A stretch of 64,000 nucleotides of DNA, taken from the NCBI GenBank assembly GCA_003254925.1, contig QANZ01012447.1:198725-262724 (forward strand), read 5' to 3'. This document shows positions 1-11,266 of the stretch, piece by piece. The notes beneath the pieces are model-generated. The model saw only the letters and a list, made by a program, of their open reading frames with translations. It ran no database searches and was not told the origin of the DNA. Each line of letters begins with the position of its first letter. The stretch's first letter is position 1. The translations under genes and the position numbers were made by a program. The stretch comes from Chamaecrista fasciculata (Eukaryota > Streptophyta > Magnoliopsida > Fabales > Fabaceae).

Positions 1-2
1 AC

Positions 3-86
3 ACCCTTCTTCCCTCTTCTTCTTCTTCTTCCTCATCTCCCATTCAATGCCCATCTCACCATCATCAAGATCCCTTCTTTAACCCC

Positions 87-117
<31 letters not shown>

Positions 118-3100
118 TAATCCCACCCCATCATCCTCATCAACATCATCATCACCTTCAATTCGATTCTTCCACTTCTGACTTATCCAACAACCATTTC
201 CTCATCAGAGAATTCATTAACAAATTAGGAAGCAACAACAACAACAACATCAACATTCCTCCATTGATGAAACCAATTGGAGGTTTGAACTCTAGTACTG
301 TGGCTGATTTCTCAGCTGATCCTGGCTTTGCTGAGAGGGCTGCCAAATTTTCTTGCTTTGGAAGTAGGAGCTTCAATGGCAGAACCATTAATAATAATAC
401 CAATATTATTAATAGTAATAGTAATGATAATGGTGAGTTGTTGGGTCAGAGATCTGTTCCTCCATTGATGCAGAATGGGAAGATATCAAGAGTCTCAAGC
501 ACCCCATCTCTGAAAGCACTTGGATCTCATCAAAATATGGAGAATAATAATAATAATATTAATAAAATTAATTCTTCTTCTTGTTCTCCATTGCATTCTC
601 AAGATGATCAATCTTCAATCTCTGACCAAATCCCAAATGGGGAATTATCTGGGTTCCTCAACAAGCCTTCCCCTGATGTCAATTCTAGAAAGAGAAAAGC
701 TTCTTCCAAGTCAAAACCCAAAGAAAATCCAACCTCTCCCAATCCTCCCAAGGTAAAAATAATGCATCATCTTTCTTTCTTTGCTTATTCAGTATCTGGA
801 GTTTTGTTCCAAATAATCCAGATTCATGATTATGGTGAGAGGATCTCTTAATAAGAATAATTGTAATTATAAAGTTTCCAGCCCGAAATCTTACTTAGAC
901 AGCTTATCACTTGGACTAGTTTCTCGTTGATAAAAATGACGCATTTAAAATGAATCAATTGTTGGATTTCAATTCTGGGTTTTTGGGTCAATAAGGAATC
1001 TCCTAAATCCAAAAGGGTCTTCTTTTTGTTGATCTAAATTATATATCTTCTTCAATTCCAGGGTGGTGAAGCTAATGGAGACCTAAATGCAAAGAGGAGC
1101 AAGCCAAATGAAGCTGAAGGACTTGAAAAGGCAAAGGAAGAGTCAAATAATGCTGAAGGAAATGAGAAACAGAACACCAAGAATGCTAATAGTAATGATA
1201 ATAATAACTCAAACAAACTTCCTGAGCCTACAAAGGATTACATTCATGTCAGAGCAAGAAGAGGGCAAGCCACTGATAGCCACAGTCTTGCTGAGAGAGT
1301 AAGAATCAGTCATAATTATAAATGATTTTTGTTTTTCCCATTCATTGGGAATCATTACTTGAGGCTTTCATTTTGACATTTTATCAAACACCTTTTGAAC
1401 AAACAAACAGGTGAGGAGGGAGAAAATCAGTGAGAGGATGAAGCTTCTGCAAGATCTTGTACCAGGATGCAATAAGGTTAAACAAATTAAAATCAGAGAT
1501 ATATATATATATATATATAGTTGGAAATTTTGTGGTCTGATTTATTGATACTAATTTCTGTATAAATCATTCATTCTATAGGTTACTGGAAAAGCTCTCA
1601 TGCTTGATGAAATCATAAACTATGTGCAGTCATTGCAGCGTCAGGTGGAGGTAAAAAAAAAAAAAAATCCCATAACCAAAAATTACCATTTCTTTCCTTA
1701 AATCATGATGATAATAATAATTCTAAAGTGATTCATTTATCTCATTTGGCAGTTCCTGTCTATGAAGTTGGCTTCTGTGAACACTAGGGCTGATGATGAT
1801 GATATGACTATGATGAGCATTGACAATCTCGTCTCAAAAGATGTAAGCTTTTTTCTTTTTAATGTTTTTGGGGGGCTCTAGGCATTTTGGGTTTGGTTGG
1901 TTGCTTTTTCAGCAAAGTTTTTTTTCTTTTCTTTTTGGTGAATTGAATTGAGACTTTTTGTGTTTGGGATTTTGGTATTTGCAGATATTTCAATCAAATC
2001 CCTCAGCACCAATATTTGCTTCAGAATCAACAGCCTTTTATGGGCAAAACTCAGTGATGCCAAATGCATCTGTGGAATCTTTAGATACTGCTCTATTTGC
2101 CATGCACCTACCTCCACTAAATGCTTTTAATCAACCTCCTTCTCACCCTCAGGTAAGTTTTACCTTTAATTTTTTTAAGGCCTAAATTTTAAATAAATTT
2201 TTTTATATCTTTATTATAAAATTTACTGAAAAAAATAAAGATAATTAAATTAATAGAAGTTATACTTAAGGGCAATGATATAGAGGTACCAATCTCTCTA
2301 CTGTTAGATTTATTTTATTAAGACTTCACCTCTTCATAGTTTTTTTTTTTTTTTACTTTAAAAGAAAGAATTAATTTCTCATAACATGATAAATTTATAT
2401 TTTAAAATATGCATAAATTTATTCTTTTGGTAAACAAACAATTTTGATGGATTCAATTCTATAGCTCACTAAAATTAGAATATGGTTCAAATTTCTATAA
2501 GTGTTTATAGAGATACTTACATCTCGACAACTAGAATGAAATTCAAAAAGTCAACTATTTACTAACTAAACTATTTTTTTTTGTTAGCAAGATACTTACT
2601 TAAATTTAATGTCTAACTAAATAAAGACAATTGACAAAGAAAATTTGTATAATCAATCCTAATAATGAGACATATTAAAGGTCACATTTTACATGATCAA
2701 TTGTTTAAAGGGTGAACATAAAGCAGGAGAAAGTGACTACAATATAAGATTTTATCTATTTTTTTATGTAATTACAAGGTAAAATATGTTCCTCACACTA
2801 TCTTTTAATGGGGTTATATAACTTTAAGTGGGGTCTATATATTTATTTATTTTTATAAAGTGGGTTTAGATAACTTTTGGCTAATTCTTCTTGTGTCTTA
2901 TGATTTGCAGTATCCAATGAGCTTTTGTGAGGATGACCTACACACCATTGTTCAGATGGGTTTTGGCCAAACTGAAAATGGGAAAATGCCAACACAATCC
3001 CCAACCTTCAATGGTAATAATAAAATTTTCTATTTAGATAATTAAATGGCATATTATATTATATTTATTTCCATTTGACTGAACAACTTAATATTTGGTC

Positions 3101-3148
3101 TAATATGCAGGTTCAAGTCAGTTGCCTAATATGAAAGTTGAGCTCTAA
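3..3148 (+). CDS. bHLH62: bHLH transcription factor, bHLH62-like (5' partial)
   Basis: This is a DNA-binding transcription factor of the plant bHLH62/bHLH77/CIB group, acting in the nucleus. Exons are 3-752, 1062-1298, 1411-1476, 1582-1650, 1753-1842, 1985-2152, 2911-3013 and 3111-3148. All introns are GT-AG, the frame closes, and 506 residues are visible. The frame is open to the window edge, so the true start lies upstream. Exon 1 has Ser, His and Asn runs and a family signature ([20 protein letters not shown]). The bHLH domain spans about residues 320-380. It begins in exon 2 and has His324, Glu328 and Arg332, the H-E-R trio that reads E/G-boxes, followed by the helix residues VPGCNK and [16 protein letters not shown]. 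The C-terminus (NMKVEL) also matches the family. The family is recognised by recall; the specific ortholog and its target genes are inference. No promoter is in view. Confidence 0.95.
1498..1519. repeat. (TA)n microsatellite in bHLH62 intron 3
   Basis: An uninterrupted AT dinucleotide run lies in the third visible intron of the bHLH gene, a likely length-polymorphic marker. It leaves the splice sites intact. Confidence 0.8.
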
Positions 3149-3250
3149 TCATCATTCATTACGCCTTAATTGAAGCCCAGAGGAATTGGAAGATTGCTGT
3201 AAATAAGAGATTTAATTCTACCAACCCCTTTCAATTATTATTATTATTAG

Positions 3251-3482
3251 AGTAAATTGATAATTCAGTTCTTGAAAAATCACTGAACTAACAATTCGAT
3301 TTTTAAAAAGTTGAAATAAACAGATTAATTTTTGAAAAATCAAAATAGTATACTATTAGTCATTTTCATAAATTAAATAGTATACTGTTTTAATCTTTCA
3401 ATAATTAAATTGTATATTTCAATTTTTTAAAGACTGAGTTGTCAACTTAATAATCTTTTAAGAATCGAATTGTTAGTTTACT
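3251..3482. repeat. Foldback (MITE-like) inverted repeat
   Basis: The left arm starting AGTAAATTGATAATTC is the reverse complement, with mismatches, of the right arm ending GAATTGTTAGTTTACT. The arms are about 65-70 bp around an AT-rich core that itself contains the mirror pair AATAGTATACT/AGTATACTGTT. It is non-coding. No clear target duplication is visible. Confidence 0.6.
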
Positions 3483-3817
3483 TTAGTATTAATATTAAGC
3501 CTTCATCATTACTCAATAGGTCTATTCAATAGAAACCACAGTTTTCCATGTCATTAAGGATTTTCTTTTTCTTACCTCTGATTTGAAATTCTAATCCTCC
3601 GGGAGCAGTTCTTTTTAATTTTTATTTTTTGGGTTTTCTCTGTGTAACAATTCATGTAAAATCTTAGGACCAATTCTATATTTTCTGGTGCTAATAAATT
3701 CTTGTTATGGCACCAATTTGTAAGATATATTAATGCTAATCAAAGAAAGAGTTTTTATTTTATTTTATATTTTCTGGTGCTGATAAACTCTCCGGTAAAT
3801 AGAACATAATAATTTCT

Positions 3818-3923
3818 AATTAGACACATTAACATAATAGTTAAACTCTCAGTCCTCTCGTAATTACTCCTCCTTTTGTTCTATTTACCTGAGAGTTTAA
3901 CTATTATGTTAATGTGTCTAATT
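3818..3923. repeat. Perfect 35-bp inverted repeat
   Basis: Positions 3818-3852 and 3889-3923 are exact reverse complements (35 bp) around a 36-bp loop. A short outer piece GGTAAATAGAACA at 3794 is also mirrored at 3877-3889 but out of order, so the structure has been rearranged. Confidence 0.85.
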
Positions 3924-5495
3924 TTATTATTTATTAAATTGTTAACTTATTATAATTCATACATCACATCAACCCACTAAGAATTTTAGTGGGTTTTCAT
4001 TATATCCCTATTAAAATAGTCATCTCAATTAATCTCTGCATAATCTGTGGACATGATTCTCACTTTGGGTTGAAACCAGCTGTATTACTTGTGGGGTCTT
4101 TTTCCTTTCTTTTTAGATTTTATTTTAAAATTAAAAATTCTAATTAAAATGATTAGGACATTTTAGTTATAGCTTGAGCTGTGGTCAACCATAATTTCTG
4201 GCATTTTCTTGAATTTTCTGTAGCTTTTCACCAAAAACAGAAGCTTCTGTAACTTTTAACTGTGAAGAATAATTAATAAATAAATAAATATTCAATTAAT
4301 TTTTAGAGGTTGTGGGTCAGAAATATAGAACCACCCTTCTTATTAAAAACAAAAAGAAATATATAATTAATTTTCTTTTTAGCATAAAAAGAATCCCAAG
4401 TTGGCAGTGGTGAGATTCTGACTAGGCCCATTGAATCCAGAAGCTTTATATTTTATAATGTCACCAACTTTATTATTATACTAATTGATAATTAACTTGT
4501 GTAGAACAAAAGAGGGTATATAGTCTTTCAAAAAAAAAAAAGGTGTATAGTGGAATTCAGGTTTGGAAAGATACTGTTAAAAAAGTAATTTAGATTAATA
4601 ATTTTTTTCCTCAATAATTGTTTAGCAAAAAATCCATATTTGGGGGGTTCTCACAAAGGATTTTTGGATTGGAGCATTAGACCCTTTTTACTTATTTATT
4701 CTTATTTTTCTTATTGGTGGTTATATTATTGATTTGCATATTACAGTGATTTAATGATTAGTGAGATGTACCCAAAAAAACGGAATTAAGAAAATAGTTA
4801 GATTCTTTGAATGTGGTACTGTAGGCTCAATGGGCCAATATATTTTTTTAAATTTAAAAAGAGAAGATAAATAGAAATGCTAATCTGACAGCCATGTCTT
4901 CTAAATTTCCAATCCTTCAAACTTCAATCATAGCTAGGGATTGGTTCTTATACATTTTTTTATTTATTTTCCACCTCACTTGTTCTTGTCTTCTTAATTT
5001 ATTTTAAACTTTCATATGTAAAATAATTCTTGATTTTTTGAACTTTTTATTACTTCGAAATACATATATTACAATTTACAATTATAATTATTCAAGTAAA
5101 TTTAATAATTTATGTTATTAAATATTTAATAATAAATAATATAAATTTTAAAATATTAATATTATTCTCTATGTCTATTATAATTATTATATATTTATGG
5201 CCAATGCTTAAAAAAGTCCCATAGCCTGAATATTTTAACTTTTTCACCCTCACATGCATAAATGTATGATCATAGATTATTTTTTATTTCAAATAAATAG
5301 AAGAGACAGAAAGAAATAAAAAGCAATTTGACTGAGCANAAAAAAAAAGCTTGATGATGATGATTCATATAGTACCGAATCCAGCTTTTATTATTTTTTT
5401 ATTCAAATTCTTTTTCTTTATATATATTAAAAACGGTGAATAAAAAAAGCAAGACATTTAGGAACCATAATCTCTGACATCCCCCAAAAGTTCGC

Positions 5496-6500
5496 TTAGC
5501 GCGGGGTTCTTTGATTATGACTCGAGGACGCTATAGATTGTGGAGAAATAAAAGAACTAAAAGAAAGGTCATGAACGTGATTAAAAACATCAATATAGAA
5601 ATTAACAGAAATTAAGATAGACCTAATAGTCGTAGACAGAAGCACCTTAACACCTTTCCAGATGATGTCATTCCTGCACTTCCGGATAACATCAAGGCCG
5701 AAGAGGATGGTAAGCCAAGAGGCATCAAAGCGTTCTCTGTCTCTTTTCCAACGACGAATCCACTGAGTAAGCCACCGCTGCAGGTGTTCGTTCCCCATAT
5801 CACTCCTGAGAGACAATTGTAGTCCAAACCAAACCGCTCTGGCAAAACTACACCGCAAAAATGTGTGCGAGATCGAATCATCCGTCTCCCACATAAGGGG
5901 CAGACAATATCACAGTGGAAGTGGTGACGATTAAGGTTGGTGAAGGTAGGAACAGCATCGTTGAAGATCTTCCAAACATTAAGCAACACCCTCAACGGAG
6001 CTTTCATCTTCCAGAAATCTCTTCAAGGGAAGTTACAACCAGAGTTATTACCATGATTTGGATGGCCCACCTAGTGAAGCAGCTCGAAATCAGTTGCAAC
6101 GGTGTACGACTCAGTGGCAACAACGGTCCAAATCCACGAGTCCGGGGTATGACGCACAGGGCTTGTGGTATTAAGAAGGGCATTTGCATCAGTCGTCGAA
6201 CAAGCCCGATTGATCTTGTCCACATCACATGTGTAGGAATTATGGTTAATCAAATCATTTACCAGAATACCAGAAGGGGGAGGGGGCCTGATATGACCCC
6301 CCCTCTCCCCGAATTTGCTTCTGATGTCGATCCTGTCGCCCCTACCAAGTTTCCATTTGAGATGGTCAGTGATGATGGAGGCGCTATCTTTGATCCCCTT
6401 CCAAACGATAGAGTCCGAATTGCAAGGCTTGAAATTAAAATCAGAGAAGGGAACAATGTATTTGTTGTGAACCTACTGAGCTACAAAACATCCCAAACTT
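5496..6500 (-). pseudogene. LINE (non-LTR retrotransposon) 3' pol relic, zf-RVT region
   Basis: Read on the minus strand, this is the region after the reverse transcriptase of a plant LINE. It runs in order: a WKGIKD...KWKLGRGDRIDI segment, then a zinc-binding block (RVLLNVWKIFNDAVPT, DIVCPLCG) and, in another frame, SHTFLRCSFARAVWFG. The pattern matches the zf-RVT domain found before the RNase H of these elements. It continues into a segment like LFGLDVIRKCRNDIIWKG. Stops and at least one frameshift separate the parts, so it is dead. A pyrimidine/A-rich stretch near 5380-5440 may be its 3' end. The reverse transcriptase and endonuclease are missing. Confidence 0.85.
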
Positions 6501-8447
6501 GAAAAATGGACTAAAGTCTAGTCTTATGAACTTTAGACTTGTGCAATTTTTTTTTTGTTAAAACTTTTAGGACGTTGAATACTCAAATTAGTCCTATATT
6601 TTTTTTTTCTCAAAGTTCATTTTAGTCTTTTTATCTTTAAAAATGTTTAAAGTGGTCCTATATGTTTCCTTAATGGTTCTCTTTGGTCTCAAACTACTCT
6701 CTCCAGTTCACAATATCTGCTATAGTTTTGAAAATTTTCATATTTCAAAATATCTTATATTTTATAAAATTAAGAAAGCATTAATTATTTTTTTACAATT
6801 TTATCCCTACCTATATATTCTCTCTTAACAATAAATATCCTTTGAAAATAGGAAATAATAAATCAGGAGTCTTTTTATCTTATATTTTTTTTAAGTTTAA
6901 GATGAACTAATCATTTTCTTAGTCTGTGTGCACCCACCAAATTATAACAGATATTGGGAACCGGAAAGAATACTAAATATGATCATATCTCTATCATTTA
7001 AAAAATTCAAATATGATGAGTCTAAGGTATGAGTTATTTTTTTACGAATACTTCTCTATCCAGTTAGGATTATTAGTAAACAAAGTTAAATCGAGTCTAA
7101 AAATTGATGAATTCATATTTTAATCTTCAAAAAAGGAACTCAACATCTTAAACATGATTGTCTCTGAGATCAAAATAAATAAATAAAAAACATATTTCTA
7201 AAATAACCAGATAATAATTAAATAAAAAAAAAACCATTGCTCTATATCTGATTGCTTATACTGTAAATTACCTTTGCTATTCAACAACTAAATCAAGTGA
7301 GAATCTGGTAACTTGCACTGAAATGGGGTCTTCCATTACCCAATTGTGGATGGAAATTTGCAGTTCAATTGTCATAATCAAAGATACATAGTGAAAATAT
7401 ATGTCTCTTAACAAGAAGGAGCAAAAAGATTTGTTGAGTTCTCTATTCTGAAATAAACTTTGGATTTTGCTTCTAATGATCAGAAAGAAAGGCCCTACCA
7501 AACAAGAATATTTGGGAGATATATTTATAATATATTGTAAGGCATTATAATGATCATTAGGGTACCTGCCCTACTTACCAAAGTTGTCACTGTTATATCA
7601 CCCACCATCTCACCTTCATTTTGTGTCCCCTTCTCTCTTTCACCATAGCAACCAATTTTCTTTTCTTTTTTTTTTCTTTTTCTTTTTCTGTTTAATTTTG
7701 AGTTTTTCTTTTATAAAGAGTAAAGATGTGAAAATTCAACTTTTTAAGAGGGAAAATATGAATAAGATCAATACTATTTTTGGTTTACTGATTTTGAAGA
7801 AATCTAATAATAAAATAATTCAATCTCTTAATAATTCGAACTCTTAGTAACGATTACTTATTATAATATTTTTTATCATACGTGTAAAAAGTTGTAGATG
7901 TCTTGTAATCTTGTTTAACACATTTTTCAAACCAAAATCTTACAAGTTTTAAGATGCATAGAGAATTAAAACATGAATAAAAAAATAACAATTCGAAAGA
8001 AAACAAAAAAAGCTGTAAAATTAGTTTCTACTTTGATTTATTTATTATATATATTTTTTTGAAAAACTCTTTACTCAATGCAGACACTGAAAAAAAAAAC
8101 TACATTTTATAAGTAAAATTGATTATAAATCTAATATTATATATATATTATTGCAAACTCATCATTTGTCTCACCAAGCAGTCATTATATTTCAGAGCAG
8201 ATTATAATTAAAGCGCAAACGAACTGAGTCAGAGTCTATACATTTTCTGTTTCCTGCATTTCAAAGGCTCTCACCATCAACATTCTTTTTTATGAATTTT
8301 GAGGTTAATATGATATAGGCTATGGAAAAGTTGGTTTGCATAAAGACTTGATACAATTTCTAAGTAATATCAGTACTTGAAATAAATGAAAGTGTTCTTA
8401 TGAATTTTATTTTAGTAATCATTGAGAATACTTGATAAATCTTGTTA
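6501..8447. other. AT-rich intergenic DNA with a truncated foldback arm
   Basis: No gene is seen. Positions about 6570-6700 resemble one arm of the foldback family at 8448, 9261 and 60177 (repeated TAGTCC/TGGTCC phrases), but no matching opposite arm was found. The rest is AT-rich with poly-T and poly-A runs. Confidence 0.5.
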
Positions 8448-8932
8448 GGTCAAATGCTCAAATTGGTCTTAGATATATGTCTTTAAGTTCATTTTGGTCC
8501 TAGATGTTTCATATTGATCGTTTATATTTTTATTTAGTTTCATTTTGGTCTCATACTATTAAATGTAATCAAATTAATCTATCATGTTTCAAGCTCAAAT
8601 GTGACAAGTCCAGAGCTGCATGTTGCTTTTGACGAGTATATTTCTATCTAATCAGAACCGTTAGAAAATGAGGTCAAATCTGAATCTCGAAAATAGGCGA
8701 CTCAATTTGACCTCGTCTGTCAATGGACTCAACGGATAGAGAAAATACTCGTAAAAAACAATATGTAATTCTAAACTCGTTATGTTTAAACTTGAAACGA
8801 AAAAGATTTAACCACATTCAATAGTTTAAGATTAAATGAAACTAAATGAAAACTTCTAGGACCAATGTAAAACTTCTTAGGACCAAAATAAATTTAAGGA
8901 TATATATTTAAGATCAATTTTAGCATTCGGCC
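8448..8932. mobile_element. Foldback MITE, family A, Mutator-like 9-bp TSD
   Basis: The ends GGTCAAATGCTCAAATTGG and CAATTTTAGCATTCGGCC face each other as imperfect inverted repeats extending about 150 bp inward. Flanking 9-mers ATCTTGTTA (8439-8447) and ATCTTATTA (8933-8941) agree at eight of nine bases, the target-duplication size of Mutator-like elements. The core has no coding frame, so it would need a transposase from elsewhere. Confidence 0.8.
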
Positions 8933-9260
8933 ATCTTATTAAAGAAAGGTACCATTTTTTTTTTAAAAAAAAAAAGCATTTAGTCTTGGTCTTTTCTTTA
9001 CTAGTGTGTCAGCATCATATACCAGCATTTGTTGGTGAGTTGAATTTGATTTAGAAAATTGGCCAAGGGAAAAAAGAAAAGAAAAGAAAAGAGACTTTGA
9101 TTGGGAAGTTGTGGTAGCTAAGTTTGGGTAATAATATCTTTTGAGAGATTCAATAAGATCATGGGACAACACCAACCTCTAGTGAAATTCAACATAGCCT
9201 TGTTTGGGTCCCATTTTCAATCTACCAAGATTTTGTAGTCAAACAAACTAATTGATGGAG
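8933..9260. other. Spacer between two foldback elements
   Basis: AT-rich DNA with an A-run and an AAAAG repeat; nothing gene-like is seen. Confidence 0.5.
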
Positions 9261-9780
9261 GGTTAAAGGGTCATTTTGGTCCTAAATATATGTCTTAATA
9301 TTCATTTTGTTACATTATGTTTTAAAATGTTTAAATTGGTCCTAAATGTTGACAAAATGTTTCATTTTGGTCCCAAATTATTGAATATGACTCATTTCAA
9401 GTTCAAACATAGCAAGTTTAAACTACATATGGTTCTTAAAGAGTACTTTATCTAGCAACGAGGTTACATCTGACCTAAAAGTAGACTATTCGTTTCATAG
9501 TCAAACAAGCAAAATTGATCATATCCCTCTTGTTTCAAATTCGAATGCGACGAATTCAGAATTACAAATTCCTCCTAATAAGTCATTTGAACTTGAAATA
9601 AGAGACGATAGAAATATGACTAAATTCAATAGTTTGGGACCAAAATAAAATATTTTACCAATATTTAGGACCAAAATGAAACATTTTGCCAACATTTAAG
9701 ACCAATTTGAACATTTTGAAACATGATGGACCAAAATGGACATTAAGGCATACATTTAGGACCAAAATAATCCTTTGACC
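9261..9780. mobile_element. Foldback MITE, family A, Mutator-like 9-bp TSD
   Basis: This is a second copy of the family. It starts GGTTAAAGGGTCATTTTGG and ends with the complement (AAAATAATCCTTTGACC). Flanking 9-mers TTGATGGAG (9252-9260) and TTGATGGAT (9781-9789) match at eight of nine. The arms contain TTGGTCC-type phrases about 31 bp apart. No open frame of note. Confidence 0.85.
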
Positions 9781-10630
9781 TTGATGGATTTTTTTAAATT
9801 TTTAAATTTTTACTAACCCATATAATCAACCTACTTTTTATTGTGTTACCAGCATTTTTTAAATTTTTACTATATTTAACATTGGGTTCAACCTACTGAA
9901 CTAACCCATATAATCAAGCTACTTTTTATCGAGACTTACAAATTGTGTTAACATATAATGTTACTGAATAAAGCAGATTTGAAATGAAAAAGAAAATCAC
10001 ATGAATAATTGTTTTTTTGTTTAAAATTTATGTTTAAAAAATCTTGTAACTACCAAACTATAATAAAATCCTCTATCATGAATACATTGAACTTGAACTA
10101 CGGGTTGACATCATAAATATATAGAACAAAAATCGTACTTTTCTGATCCTTTGATTTTTTTTTATGGTCTGTAATATATTAGTGTAATGAATACAATTAG
10201 TAAGAGGCAAATACAAATAAGAAGCTCCAAAGCCGAAGGAAAATCCATTTTACATCACCGTTTGCCCTCTCTCAAATTCTCACCACTCAAACTAAAAACC
10301 ATATCTAAATTCAAATTCTTGAATTGAGCAAAAAAAAAAAAAAATTCAAATTCTTGAGTTCATTGCAAATGAATATCTAAGGCTATTTGTTCAAAATATA
10401 TATAGATATGGTCAAGTTTTAAAACGAAATTCTTATTAGCTCGTAAAATTTAGAATAAATACAGAATTTGATCATAACAAGATATACGAGTTAATAAGTA
10501 GTTGGGGTACCAAAAGACTAAAATACATAACTTTACCACCCAAATCTTAACCAAGCACCAAGCAGCATACACATAAAATAGTAGTTGTGCATACTCCAGA
10601 AGATGAGCATTTGTCTATATATATAAATAT
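9781..10630. other. AT-rich intergenic DNA
   Basis: Contains a short local duplication of a phrase on CTACTTTTTAT (about 9829 and 9919) and poly-A runs. No gene or RNA was recognised. Confidence 0.5.
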
Positions 10631-10948
10631 ACTCTTTTGGTCACCAAATTTTATACTGTCAATTTCATCCCCAATATTTCACATTTTAGTCAATTTTATT
10701 CTTCTCTTATTTTAATCAAATATTAACAACATATTCTACATAACCGTTAACATGTACTGTAAAATTGATAGAAAAAGAAACTCAAATCCTAACTTAGATT
10801 GAAAAATAGGATAAGCATGTCGTTAATTTTGAAAGTAGTTGGTCTAAAGACTAATTGATCAAAATGTGAAACATTGGGTATGAAAATGACCGCAAAAAAT
10901 ATTAGTAATGAAATTGACAGTTAGTGTAAAGTTTTGGACCAAAAGGGT
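10631..10948. mobile_element. Foldback MITE downstream of SRP9
   Basis: The left arm ACTCTTTTGGTCACCAAATT and the right arm ending TTTTGGACCAAAAGGGT are inverted repeats, as are the inner phrases ACTGTCAATTTCAT and ATGAAATTGACAGT. The arms are about 85-100 bp. No convincing target duplication is seen. A (TA)n run follows at about 10963-10981. It lies about 300 bp beyond the SRP9 stop codon. Confidence 0.75.
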
Positions 10949-11266
10949 GCTTTTTCAATTTATATATATATATATATATATTAACAGCTGTTGACTCAAC
11001 GTTTTCCAATCAGTTTTGCTATGAGCTATCTTTGATGTAGTAGACCTCAAGCATAAATAGATGATATAGTAAAATAAAAATACTGCACGATTAATCACCA
11101 AACTTAGCCATCAAAAGTAATAGATAATTTCAAGGAATTTTAGCAATGGAAGCAATCAAGATCTGCAAGAACAGAGACTGGTAGGGAAAACAAAGAAAAC
11201 TATTCAGATCATACGTACGTCCTACGATTAATCAAGAATCATGTTGATGGAAAAAAAATGCCCAAG

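Larger units (their letters stand above)
3149..5375. other. bHLH62 3' flank and AT-rich intergenic DNA
   Basis: This stretch holds the unmarked 3'-UTR of the bHLH gene and then AT-rich sequence with homopolymer runs. No credible gene was found. Two inverted repeats inside it are listed separately. A single undetermined base sits at 5339 next to an A-run. Confidence 0.6.

Noticed and set aside
158-403. Leucine-rich minus frame at the window start
   Set aside because: Antisense of the bHLH62 exon with Asn and Ser runs.
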